The position numbers were made by a program, and so were the translations under genes. From positions 13,801,318 to 13,865,317 of the forward strand of contig NC_061131.1 of NCBI RefSeq assembly GCF_905220365.1: DNA of 64,000 nucleotides. The letters run 5' to 3'. Under the pieces are notes generated by a model that was given only the letters and a program-made list of their open reading frames with translations, was not told the origin of the DNA and made no database searches. This DNA comes from Vanessa cardui. Its lineage: Eukaryota > Arthropoda > Insecta > Lepidoptera > Nymphalidae. Positions 40,762 through 52,103 of the stretch are shown here, one piece after another. Every line of letters starts with the position of its first letter. Position 1 is the stretch's first letter.

Positions 40762-41150
40762 TACTTTACTATCTTCTGTTCTTTGAAATCATTTAAATTT
40801 TCTCCGGTATATTGAAAACTGGTTTAAACTGGTTTTAGATGTGGAAACTAAATGAAATACATTAACACTAACACGAAATATTAATCAAATTAATTTAGAT
40901 AAATACTAAAGCCAACACAAGCACTGTAAATGAAGTAATAGAAAATGTACTTGTCTACTTCCATATTATACATGTTGGACTAATAATGACTAACAAACAT
41001 TTCCAAATAAACTACACGCCGTCTTGATATCGCCACTTGTTAAAATCGGAATCGCAATTCAACGAGGAAATACTCGCATTCTTGCAACCATTCCCGCGGT
41101 CATGATTTCTGCAGTAGATATTCATTTTCGTTTGTATTTTGGTGACATGA

Positions 41151-41665
41151 CATCTTATTTCCCAATGTTGGTAGCGCAACGATAATGTAAGGAATCGTTA
41201 ATATTTCTTGCAGTTTCATAGTCTATGGGTGTTCGCCAGCCAAATGGTCGTTTGCGTTCTGGTTTGAAGGGCGAGGTAGTTTCCAAGGGACATAACATCT
41301 TAGTTCCCGAGGTTGGTAGCGCAACGATAATGCAAGGAATCGTTAATATTTCTTGCAGTTTCATAGTCTATGGGTGTTCGCCAGCCAAATGGTCGTTTGC
41401 GTTCTGGTTTGAAGGGCGAGGTAGTTTCCAAGGGACATAACATCTTAGTTCCCGAGGTTGGTAGCGCAACGATAATGCAAGGAATCGTTAATATTTCTTG
41501 CAGTTTCATAGTCTATGGGTGTTCGCCAGCCAAATGGTCGTTTGCGTTCTGGTTTGAAGGGCGAGGTAGTTTCCAAGGGACATAACATCTTAGTTCCCGA
41601 GGTTGGTAGCGCAACGATAATGCAAGGAATCGTTAATATTTCTTGCATTTTCCAAGTCTATGGTA
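41151..41665. repeat. 145-bp tandem repeat, about 3.5 copies, derived from a SINE-like element
   Basis: Units begin at 41151, 41296, 41441 and 41586, the last being partial. Copies 2 and 3 look identical; copy 1 has a few changes. The unit contains pieces of the dispersed element seen at 47181 and 30274 (the GGTTTGAAGGG, AAGGGACATAACATCTTAG and TTAATATTTCTT blocks). It ends about 150 bp beyond the poly(A) signal of 7-Cys gene 1. Open frames of about 70 codons inside it on both strands are by-products of the repeat. Confidence 0.9.
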
Positions 41666-41813
41666 TTGACTAAGTGGCCCACTTACCTTATTTATATTAA
41701 AAATACATATATAATATATTAAACTTAAACATAAAAGTTTTGTTAAGTACTCGATATAAATATTTTTAGTGTGTTGATCTATTGAAATGAAACAAACAAT
41801 TTTACATATTACT

Positions 41814-41819
41814 TTTATT
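41814..41819 (-). terminator. Poly(A) signal of 7-Cys peptide gene 1
   Basis: Minus-strand AATAAA about 57 nt after the TAA stop codon at 41876-41878. Confidence 0.6.
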
Positions 41820-41875
41820 ATTGCGGCCAATGCATTTTTTGTACATGTAGCATTTGATTACAATGCTATTTGATT

Positions 41876-43021
41876 TTATCCATGGCGCCGTTCTTGGAGA
41901 CCTCTAATAAGCATACAGAAACATATGTTATTGGCACACACGCCAGTTGAAGCGTTCGTGATGCATTCACTGTTACACATGAGGGTGCAATCGTCATCAT
42001 TGTAACATGGCACGGGGACACCTGAAATAAATAACATATTTAATGAAATAATTCCTATCACCAAAGAATTTCAAAATCAACATATTATTTATTCAAGTCT
42101 GCTTTTACAAGCACTTTTGAATCGTCATTTAACAACTATAATAAGTGAAGCTACCATCGGTTCGGAAAGTAGATTCTACCGAGAAGAACCGGCAAGAAAT
42201 CCAGTAGTTTTTTTTAACATTTAAATATACAGTCATGTTAGTTAAATACAAATATATGTATGTAATATATCCTGCCTGGATTATATCGTCTGTATAATCA
42301 TGTATTGAATAATATGCCTTCTTTACCAATGTATTTTTTTAAAATGATTTTAATTTATGAAAGTTTAAAATGTTTAATTAGATACTCATGTTCAATATTG
42401 AAATAAAACGTCAAGAGGCTTCATGGATAGAAAATTCTGCCACAATTATCAATAACAGACCAATGGAAAGTAGTACGTTGGTTTTACATGATTTTCTTGA
42501 CGGGTTTCGATTCCCCGACTCGTATTCAAGTATTAGGGAATAGTTGTTTTCGTCCATAATTACGTAAGAAAAAAACATTTTTGGAGCGAATGCGACATGC
42601 TATTATTGATTTAATAATTATTATAATTAGTAATTTAGTATATTTACCGAGGAAAAGGTTTTAATACATTGAAATAAATGTACATACATACATATATACT
42701 TATCTCCACTTTGGACTATTATTAGAATATTTTGATACAAGATAATCGTCAATACATGAATATCTGCTTAAATCTAAAGATCACAACATCTTTAGACAAT
42801 GTCGAAGACCTGAATACTGACTACATCAATTGGATTCATAGCAGTTCCAACAGTTATAGTGGTAGCTTCTAATTCAAAGATGTAACATGACGATACAAAA
42901 TAAAAGTGTCTTTATGAGTCCACTTGAAGAGAATATTTTTGTTTTAATTAAATTAAAACTTACCAGCCATGACATATGTAACAGCGAGGAAGGCGAAGAC
43001 CAAAACGGCGAAGTACTTCAT
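41876..43021 (-). CDS. Small secreted 7-cysteine CS-alpha-beta-like peptide 1, 67 aa, two exons
   Basis: Exon 1 is 42964-43021 (19 codons plus one base), exon 2 is 41876-42021; the 942-nt intron has GTAAGT and TTTCAG ends, phase 1. Exon 1 is a typical hydrophobic signal peptide starting MKYFAVLVF and ending VMA, so cleavage should fall near the exon junction. The mature part carries C-x5-C-x3-C-x3-C-x8-C-x4-C-x-C with an acidic YNDDD run after the first Cys and a short basic tail. The C...CxxxC...C...CxC frame, with Gly-x-Cys before the last CxC, is that of defensins and short scorpion-toxin-like insect peptides; a disulfide-stabilised secreted defence or signalling peptide is inferred, not shown. 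It is the first of three tandem paralogs (see 46881 and 52103). The intron contains a dispersed repeat at about 42075-42214. Confidence 0.85.
42075..42214 (+). repeat. Dispersed repeat, family C, in the intron of 7-Cys gene 1
   Basis: Shares TTTTACAAGCACTTTTGAAT and CGGTTCGGAAAGTAGATTCT with copies at 57225 and 61695. Probably the 3' end of a LINE or a SINE. Confidence 0.75.
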
Positions 43022-43079
43022 GATTAATTTTAAAGCAACAAGTAATATGTTACAATACTTCTAAACAATCATGCAGCTC

Positions 43080-43087
43080 TATTTATA
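43080..43087 (-). promoter_or_regulatory. TATA box of 7-Cys peptide gene 1
   Basis: TATAAATA lies about 60 bp upstream of the ATG at 43021, within a GTTTGTATAAATA-AGCTGC block that is almost the same in paralog 2. Confidence 0.75.
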
Positions 43088-43371
43088 CAAACATCAATGA
43101 ACCGTGCAAAAATAATTAAATTTATTCGAAATGCCTATTGATGACATTCGTTGTAATCTAGTTTGCACACCCGACCTCTTATACCTATTATATACATATA
43201 AAAGAATTAAACGATCAACACTACTTGTATTTTAAACGTTGAATAAGAATACCACAGTGTAATTTATTGTCGTTTCTTCTCGATATATTCAAAATTCCGA
43301 GGGTGATAGCTTAAAATTCTGTAATATCCGTAAAATGATGGTAGGAAAAGTTTTTGTAAAAGTCTACTTTA

Positions 43372-43616
43372 TTATGGTATAGGTTGGCGGACGAGCATAT
43401 GGGCCACCATTTCCCTTAGACAATGACGCTGTAAGAGATATTAACTATTCCTTACATCGTCAATGTGCCACCAACCTTGGGAACTAAGATGTTATGTCCC
43501 TTGTGCCTGTAGTTATACTGGCTCACTCACCCTTCAAACCGGAACACAACAATACTGAATACTGTTATTTGGCGGTAGAATAACTGATGAGGGGCACAAA
43601 GCCCTACCACCAACTT
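43372..43616 (-). repeat. Dispersed SINE-like element, family B, internal deletion
   Basis: Lies about 350 bp upstream of 7-Cys gene 1. The block GTGGGTGGTACCTACCCAGA is deleted, joining TAACTGATGAG directly to GGGCACAAAGCCC. Confidence 0.8.
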
Positions 43617-46600
43617 GAAAAAAGTTTTGTTTCGATCTCATAAATCGATCGCTTCATCAAGTAATTATCCTGTTTTATAATTCATGTTACAGGGCTATAT
43701 GACTTATTTTAATTGCAGTATTGATTATTGAATAACTTGACCAATTTCGAGTGCAATGGCTTTTAGTTAACTATTTAAAAATCTCAAACATCCGTCTAAA
43801 AATTCCAATTCAATCAAAAAAGATTTAGGTACAGAATCAATAGATTTCCATGGCATGTGTTTAGCTTTCCATGACACAGGATTTCAAGCATTACCAAATT
43901 CCAAAATCCAAAAGCTAGAGAGAATTGACAAATACCAGAAATGTATTAACTTAACTTGGCATTGGAACATGTAATCACTAGACTAACTAACTAACGCCCC
44001 GGCTGCACACATGTACATCATAAATACTGTTTTCATCATATTATGAAACAGTATAGTATCTATACTAATAATGATTAATTGTAGCCGTCAAAAATTAAAA
44101 CCTATTAGATATATAATTATTGCTTTGAATGAATTACTATAATAGAATTAATTATTATAAAAACAGCTAAAACCTTGTCATATAACTATTATTATAATGA
44201 TATATTATAAAATATTAAATAATTTAAAATAAATAGCAGTGTTAAAATCAATTATTTCGTACACCGTAATGCAATCTGAAACTTAGGAAAATCTATTCAG
44301 TTACGGAGTTAACTTGGTAAGTTATCAATTCATAGCGACGCACGACAGGCGTACACTATTTAAAGTTATGATAATAATCTTATTAACCTAAATATACAAA
44401 GTATAACTTAGTCGAGTGAGATCTTACAAGTACTCTTGAATGGTTATCTAACAAGATTAAATTACATTAAAAGCCAAAATGTAGATTTTACTGAGAAGAA
44501 ACGGCAAGTTAGTTTCTCTTCATCGATTACATTGTATTGGTATGTTTAAATTTATCTATACTGTATGGAAATCAACTAGTGTTATGGTTTTATAGTATCA
44601 ATATTTTTACTAAGCATGTCTTGTTAAACCATTTAGCATGTCATAGTATGAGCATGTTGTGCGGAGAAATGAGGACCATAGGTCTTGTTTTTATCATTCC
44701 CAATGGACCACAAGCCTTGGAAACTAAGAAATAAAGTCTCTAGTGCCTGTAGTTATACTAGCTTACTCGTCATTTAAACCTAAACACAGTAATACAAAGT
44801 ATTGCTGTTAGGCGCTAGAATATTTGATTAGTGGAACTTAGTAACACAGCTGTTCCACCAAGCTTTATTAATATATTGGCATAAGTATTTGATAGATTTT
44901 TATCTAGAGAAAAAAATACCATGACCAAAAGTTGAGATGATTCAAATCCAATCAATCATGTTTAGTTATCATGTATTTATTTCTGCATGTATGTATTTAT
45001 TCATGTTATAGTTATTGGGATAGATGCAGGAGGATGGTGTATTTATTTCTGCTATAAAAATAAATCCATCTTGTGCAACGGTGAAAATTGAAAGAAAATC
45101 TGTATCATTATCATCAATTGAGATAATGTTATTGATGTTATTTTTCTTTTACACGTCGCGCTAGGCTGGCACGTTATGAAAAAAGGTTTTTACTAACTTT
45201 ATATGATGCTCGCACAGGGTAAGGTAATAATATTTCATGACGTAGTTACTCGTTAAACAGCCAAAACCAGCCAAATTGTTAACTCGAAAGAGACAACTTC
45301 AAATTTTATATTTCCATTTCACTTTATCATGCAAAGGTTATATCTTATTTTACAATTTTTATTTTATTAAAATTTTAATTGTGAATATTTGTGACTGAGT
45401 GTTATAAAAAAAGAAGAAACTTATTATACTAATTATTATTAATTAAAAAAAAAACTAAAGTATTTACGCTAAGCTAAAATTCACATACGTTTTAATCATA
45501 TAATTCTTATGTTTGTAGTTGTAGCCTTTATCTACTTATTAAATTATAAAAATGACTGACTTACACGCAAAGAATCTTAAATTCCCTTGTAAAACTGGCA
45601 CAAAACTTCCGAAACGTAGGATGACAATTCTGGGTTTTTCTAAATTCTTCGCCAGATATTTTATCGTAGGATTTTAGACGTGAGGATTACATCTATAAGT
45701 TAAGATCCTTTATAAATTAATTATCTAAAGGGTGAAATTTAGCAGGAAAGCTTGGAAGCTCATAAATTTGAAAAGTTAGAAATTTCCTGTAAAAGCCTGT
45801 CAAAAAGTACTTTGTAACGATGTACGTTTAGTTATTCAAAAATTCAACGCATAAGATTGAAATAAAATGGTGCAGTTCGTCATTTTTTAAACTGGTTTGT
45901 AGGGAAAGCAGGTTCCAAAACCATCTATTAGAATACTTTAGAATTAGCAATGGGATTATGGTTCCGATGGGATGTCTCATCGGGAACACGGATACTTAAT
46001 AGGTTAAATATACAAGAAATTGAATCTTAGTGGGATATTGGTTGTCTTAAGGATACAATATCAATCCATGTTTATAAAATTATGACTAATGTATGTTATC
46101 TTTAGCTTTTATTGAAAAAAAAAAAATAAGTATGAGGTTCATTATCGTTTCAAAATTCAGAATTCGAAGCAACGAAGAAATGCTGCTAGCATTCTTCCCA
46201 TAATTAGATGCGGTCAGCATTTGTTTTAATTTTGATTTTGCTTAAGCTAAAAAGGTTGTTTTGGAATATTATTTACTTTGTCTTCAAAACATTATAAGTT
46301 TTCAATAGGAGATCGTTAAGCACAAAGCTTATTACGATATCTTTATAGTATCTAATTATTCTTAAGTAAATATCCTGGAACAAAACTTCCCTGAGGCGTT
46401 TTTAATTTTTTATAAATGTTGTATTATGCGGTATTTATATATATATATGCGGTTTTTGACTTTAATTTCAAGTAGTTAACATATTTTAAATGCTTATTTT
46501 ATATGTTAGCTTAGACTGCTGGGCTTAAGAGACCTGAATAATTTGATTTTCAATGAGCATGATAATTTTAATCAGCAAATAATATTATTATATGTTTATC

Positions 46601-46830
46601 ATATAATATAAGTAAAATAAAGGAAGGAAAAATAATATAGAGATTTGTGAATATGTATATATTTATCCAAAAAACATGACACTATTACATTAAATTGAAA
46701 AAAAATCGAAGATTTATTTTCCCAAGTATGCAAAAAAACATATAAAACATTCTGTCAAATTTGCAATATTTTTCATTTTAGATTATACGGTCTCACAAAA
46801 TTATAAATATATATTATTAATTCATAATCA
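43617..46830. other. Spacer between 7-Cys genes 1 and 2
   Basis: Decayed repeats at 44425-44525 (family C), 44690-44870 (family B) and 46140-46235 (LINE end). No additional paralog exon (no MKYF-type signal exon or acidic Cys motif) was seen on either strand. Confidence 0.5.
44690..44870 (-). repeat. Family B element, decayed
   Basis: Blocks GTGCCTGTAGTTATACTAGC, AACACAGTAATACAAAGTATTG and the terminal CCACCAAGC are recognisable. Confidence 0.5.
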
Positions 46831-46836
46831 TTTATT
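46831..46836 (-). terminator. Poly(A) signal of 7-Cys peptide gene 2
   Basis: Minus-strand AATAAA about 45 nt past the TGA stop codon at 46881-46883. Confidence 0.6.
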
Positions 46837-46880
46837 GTGATATATTTTTACATTTGAAATGTCAAAAGAGATTTTGATAT

Positions 46881-48268
46881 TCAAGGGCCTGTTGCTATTA
46901 GAGGTGGCATTGGTCTCGGAGGGCTCATTTGGTTTAGCAGCATACAATAGCAGATGTAGTTGGAGCATATACCTGATGTAGCATACAGGTCGCATTTTCG
47001 GTCGCACATTCGATCACAGTCGTCATTGCTGTAGCATGTCGCGTAGTTCGTACCACCGATTACAGTACCGCCTGAAAAAAATGATAATATTAATTAAATG
47101 ATATTTTATATAAGTTATTACTATTAGTTGTTTAATAATGTTTAAAAAAGGGCAATGCTGATGCAATGCAAAGCTGGATTGTTTTTTTTTTGTTTTTATG
47201 GAATAGGTTGGCGGACGAGCATATAGGCCACCTGATGGTAAGTGGTCACCATCACCCATAGACAATGACGCTGTAAGAAATATTAACTATTCCTTACATC
47301 GTCAATGTGCCACCAACCTTGGGAACTAAGATGTCATGTCCCTTGTGCCTGTAGTTACACTGGCTCACTCACCCTTCAAACCGGAACACAACAATACTGA
47401 GTACTGTTATTTGGCGGTAGAATAAGTGGTGAGTGGGTGGTACCTACCCAGACGGGCTTGCACAGAGCCCTACCACAAAGAATTATTGGATTATTTACCA
47501 TAGATGTTCTTGGAGATATGAGAGGGTAAAATGCGTACTTGCGAAGTACTAACTAATAAGTTTGCGAACTACTGCAGACAAAAAAAATGAATATATTTTT
47601 AAGGGCTCGACCCCGGGTTTGAAACCAGGAACTAAGTATCGGGTAGCAAATAGCTTGCCATTAGATCAACGAAGCCTTCTCTCTTGAGAATAGCTAACGT
47701 GCCCAAAATCAGACACGTCGAAATGGTCATCATTTTTAAAAGAAGGACTGAGCTGTGTAAATCAAAGGAAACTAATAAATTATAATGATGCTCGGTCGTG
47801 CATTACTGGTATGAGTGCGGTGTGATTTGTCATAGATAACAAAATATCAATAGTTGTCAAAACGATGCATTCAAAAGATTTTTAATGACCATAATAATCA
47901 GCTTTTTGTCCCATATTGCCTTTTATTGTTGACTGATTATTTCAATTATTGTAGATGATATAATTATACATCTGGCTTCAGTAATATTTGAATAAATCCA
48001 TCGGAGAAATCAATAGTAAAACGAAATGATTTTTTAAATTTATAATTATCCTTACTCTCAGAAGACTCTATATTAATTACTTTGTGTTTTTAATTGTAAG
48101 TTTTAGTTTTGGACCTCAAATATTAGACAATACAATAATTTGATGCATTAATATATCAAATTTCACAATAACAAACATTTATACATAACTCTTACCGGGT
48201 GGTGGGGGGTGTGCCATGATACTTGAAATTGCGATGATGGCAAAAACTAAAACTGCGAAGAACTTCAT
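46881..48268 (-). CDS. Small secreted 7-cysteine CS-alpha-beta-like peptide 2, 87 aa, two exons
   Basis: Exon 1 is 48196-48268 (24 codons plus one base), exon 2 is 46881-47071; the 1124-nt intron has GTAAGA and TTTCAG ends, phase 1 as in both paralogs. The signal peptide (MKFFAVLVFAII...IMA) is followed by an extra HPPPP stretch coded at the end of exon 1, then a Gly/Thr linker, then the family pattern C-x5-C-x3-C-x3-C-x8-C-x4-C-x-C with YSNDD after the first Cys. The C-terminal tail of about 22 residues is Met/Pro-rich and has no counterpart in the paralogs. The core is closer to paralog 3 (shared Arg-x-Cys-asp/asn-Arg, Cys-Asp-Leu and SNY-x-CYC) than to paralog 1. Same inferred role as paralog 1. 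A near-consensus SINE-like element sits in the intron at 47181-47479. Confidence 0.85.
47181..47479 (-). repeat. Dispersed SINE-like element, family B, inside the intron of 7-Cys gene 2
   Basis: Near-consensus full-length copy, with a T-run at 47180-47200 corresponding to the A-tail. Its low divergence suggests a recent insertion. Confidence 0.85.
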
Positions 48269-48327
48269 GATTTAGTTTTTAACAAGAACCAAATATATCA
48301 CAATGTTTCTGCTTAATCAGGCAGCTG

Positions 48328-48335
48328 TATTTATA
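48328..48335 (-). promoter_or_regulatory. TATA box of 7-Cys peptide gene 2
   Basis: TATAAATA about 60 bp upstream of the ATG at 48268. The flanks GTTTG before and AGCTGC-TGATT after match paralog 1, and similarity continues into the 5' UTR and for roughly 100 bp upstream (shared TTCGAAA-GCCTAT). Confidence 0.75.
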
Positions 48336-48840
48336 CAAACTTACCAACACAAACGTCAATAAGCATGGAACGTTTTATTGCATTTCTTCGAAACGCCTAT
48401 CAATCACCTCTTTAAACTAGCCTAATTATCCAGCTACGCCTGTAATAATTTTTAGTCTTGCAGATTAATATACTATTATAGAGTCAGGTTGCATACGTCA
48501 CCATTAAAAAATCTTGAGTCAATGAATGTTTCCGCATACCAATAGGTCTCTGAAACTACTATTCTTTAAGCAGAGATGCCTGTGTGGCAAAGAAGTAGAT
48601 TCTTTCAGATTATATGATTAGTCTTGCCAAAGAGTTTTAATTGTTCTGAATTACATGCTGGCTGTATCATATCAGTAAAATTGTGTTAAGATCTGCCGCG
48701 GAAAATTCTGACGAGAACCATCTAAATATTCGTCTGTTATTGCAAATGATATCTATGTCCCACTTGCAATTGGAACACTCCAAGTTTTAACAAAGTTATA
48801 ACAAAATCGTTATTAAAAGTATTGCCTCCACTGGTGATAG

Positions 48841-49131
48841 GAGCTGAAATGGCCCAGTGGTTAGAACGCGTGCATCTTAAACGATGATAGCGGCTTCAAA
48901 TCCAGGCAAGCACCACCATAAATATGTGCTTAATTTGTATTTATAATTCATCTCGAGCTCGGCGGTGAAGGAAAACATCGTGAGAAAACCTGTATGTGTC
49001 TAATTTCATCGAAATTCTACCACATGTGCATTCCATCAACCCGCATTGGAACAGCGTAGTGGAATATGTTCCAAACTCTCTCCTTAATGGAAGAGGAGGC
49101 CTTATCCTAGCAGTGGGAAATTTACAGGCTA
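48841..49131 (+). mobile_element. tRNA-derived SINE (family A)
   Basis: Plus-oriented near-complete copy about 570 bp upstream of 7-Cys gene 2, starting at GAGCTGAAATGGCCCAGTGG; the B box is slightly decayed (GGCTTCAAATCC). Confidence 0.85.
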
Positions 49132-50009
49132 TTTTATATATAGGAGGGCTGGTTCGTGTTCGGTTCGTATGTCCATAGAATCAAAGTTGTTGTTAAAAGG
49201 GGAAATGCTGCTAACATTCCTGCTCCTATTTCACGCGGTCGTGGCTTGTAGAGTAACAAGTTTTTATTTGTATACTTTGAACCTGAATATTAACAATTCA
49301 ACATAAAAGTATATCCAAATTATTATACATAAAAGTTGAACAAAAAATTACAATATTACGATATTAGAATATTAAAAACCACTTATTAAATATAAGTGTT
49401 ATAATCAATTATTTCGTCTACGTTAATGAAATGTAATACGTTGATTAATAAATTCATTTACGCTGTTAGTTAGTAGCTCAACACCGCTAAGGCTAGTTGA
49501 TATTATGAGATTACTGTATTAACTGTATTGTAAAAATCTCCCTCAATTCAGGACATTGAGGTGCTAATAATCACTGAAACACGTTGGGATAGCCTTAGCT
49601 GATAGACAGGTTGCCACAAGGAGGCAACGCTTTTGGAAAAAACGAAACATTTTTTTTGGATATGTTGAAGTTTTTTTTTTAATTGTTTCATCCTTATCCA
49701 TCACTGTATTTATGTCCATCGTTAAATCAATAGCTCTACATATGTATATCAACCCACGTATTAAACTTAGAAGGTCAAACTGCTAATAAGATCGAGTGCT
49801 TAGGAAAGTAGCAATACCTTTCTAGTCCATGATAAGGTCATATTTAACAGAATTGTCGGCCAAAACCTTGATATAATTTCGATAAGCTTAAATAGGGCTT
49901 ATTATCTTATTTATGTTTTTGAGGATATGGATAGTTTGCAGAGTGTTCTGGAACACTTTACATTAGAGAGCGTAATAGTCGCATTTTTGTTTAGCATTTT
50001 CGCAGTTTA

Positions 50010-50215
50010 CTTGGTGGTAGGGCTTTGTGCAAGGCCGTCAGGATAGGTACCACCCACTCATCAGTTATTCTACCGCCAAATAACAGTACTCAGTATTGTT
50101 GTGTTCCGGTTTGAAGGGTGAGTGAGCCAATGTAACTACAGGTACAAGTGACGTAACATCTTAGTAACCACGTTTAATGTCGTATTATTATTTTAAGAAA
50201 CGGTTAATATTTCTG
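50010..50215 (+). repeat. Dispersed SINE-like element, family B, 3' truncated
   Basis: Matches the family from TTGGTGGTAGGGCTTTGTGC and decays after CATCTTAGTAACCACG. Confidence 0.75.
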
Positions 50216-50631
50216 ACGTTAACGTTTCATATCAACTTCAAATTCAGATTATTCTATTTGGTATATGAAAAAAACAATTTTTGAATAAATTTTATAAAAT
50301 GTAATTTCAAAATATAAATTCAACGATTCAAGTTTCAATCAATTGTAATTTGTTAATTTCCTTATGATATTAAAATAACAATACATTGATAATTCACTCT
50401 TAAATCATTTATTGATATCATTAACTAGTAATTAAAATTACCGTTTTTTAATGTGAACAGTTTCGGTTTAATGCCATTTGGTTGTTCTACGTCGTTCGTG
50501 GTTAATGGAAGTGTAAAGCATTCACTTTTAATAATGATGATGGCAAACCACTACCACACCAACCACAACCAAATCGATACTTTTCTAAATTCAAATAAGT
50601 GATACTAAGTAGGCTGTGCTCTGAATATAAA

Positions 50632-50933
50632 CTTTTTTTTTATGGAATAGATTGGCGGGTGAGCATATGGGCCACCTGATGGTACGTGGTCACAATCACC
50701 CATAGACAATGACACTGTAATACTACTATACTATGAACTATTCCCTACATCGTCAATGCGCCACTAACCTTGGCAACTAAGATGCTATGCCCCTTGTAAC
50801 CTGTAGTTACACTGGCTCGCTCACCCTTCAAACCGGAACGCAACAATACTGTGTACTATTATTTAGCGGTAGAATATCTGTTGAGTGGGTGGTACCTACC
50901 CAGGCGAGCTTGCACAAAGCCCTACCACCAAGA
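50632..50933 (-). repeat. Dispersed SINE-like element, family B
   Basis: Full-length minus copy, opposite in orientation to the one 420 bp away at 50010. Confidence 0.85.
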
Positions 50934-52097
50934 ACCCAAGACTAACCTAACGTCTATATATGTTTTTAGTAGGTATATAATAATTCGTAATTTTATAACG
51001 CATTTTTATTCTATATATGTTTGTAATGAAATAACAATAATTAGGTTGCTAAGTAACTAAAGGATTTGACAGCCCGCCGCCGCAATTGGACGTGGTATTA
51101 AAGGTGCCGAAAGCATTTGGTCGACATGTCGACGTATTTTCTCTTTTTCATCTGTGACTATTTGATAGTGTAACACGGAACTATATTCTAAAGGATATAA
51201 CAGCCTTATATCCCTAATTGTTTTGTCTACGTCACCAATTTTTTTGATTTCCTATTATGTTATCTGTCCCATTATCCTATTGTACTTTTTAAAACGAGAT
51301 ATTTGTTTGTCCCTGTGACATATTGACTGTATATTTATGGTTTTATTACGTGTATAAATGATTGTATTCTCGTGTTGATCAAATAAAAACATTTTGAAAA
51401 TCTTATGGAATTATTCATTTCCTTCAAATAATCTACTACAAATTAACTTTTCTTGTTTTCGTTGGTAGTAGGAATCGAGTTACAGAAGATCTTTTACTTT
51501 CATTTTATTAGTTTAAAATGTCAGAACTTAGGTGTACCTAGAATGGTTTTTTTAATATATCTTAAAAATGATAAAACAAACTTCCTGAATCAAACCATTT
51601 AGATATTATTGTCATTTGAAACATTTGAAACTGCTTATTCATTTTTGTATTTTCCAAATACAGATGAACGCGTCACGTAGACGTATATAGTATACCTAGA
51701 TTAAATAAAGTGTTAGAGTCTATATAAATGATATAGAAGCGTTTTATGTGCTTCTATTAAAAAGTTTTAGGCGTCAAATGGCTCGATACCATTACTTCCT
51801 AGTTTAAACGTTTGTTAAAGACCTAAGTAATTTATATTTAATAATTAATTTCATACCTAAGTCTCTTATCTATATTATACTGGGTATGATTTTTTCAGAC
51901 ATTTTACACAGAATTTATTTTCTTGAACGACGAAAATAATAATCAAGCCTCAAAATAAGCCTCAAGATAATAAAGATATATAAAGGAAGACTACATATTT
52001 TTAATAGCGAAATACTGAATTGATTTCATAACAATATATTTCGAGGGTAACATTATCAAGCATTAGTTTACATTTTCAATATCAAAACAAGTCTTTC

Positions 52098-52103
52098 TTT
52101 ATT
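52098..52103 (-). terminator. Poly(A) signal overlapping the stop codon of 7-Cys peptide gene 3
   Basis: Minus-strand AATAAA begins on the last base of the TGA stop codon (52103-52105). If used, the 3' UTR would be extremely short; a later non-canonical signal is possible. Confidence 0.4.

Larger units (their letters stand above)
37266..41039. other. Intergenic region before the 7-Cys cluster
   Basis: Only a decayed SINE and the MITE at 40566 were recognised. 39895-39960 resembles the reverse of a family C-like element end (TTCTCGGTTCGGAATCGG). Confidence 0.45.
49286..52097. other. Spacer between 7-Cys genes 2 and 3
   Basis: Holds two oppositely oriented family B elements; otherwise AT-rich without recognised exons. 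Confidence 0.5.

Noticed and set aside
41155..41648. Several ORFs of about 70 codons on both strands
   Set aside because: All fall inside the 145-bp tandem repeat and repeat with its period.
41151..41665. CRISPR-like regular repeats
   Set aside because: Units are contiguous 145-bp tandem copies with no spacers, in animal nuclear DNA.
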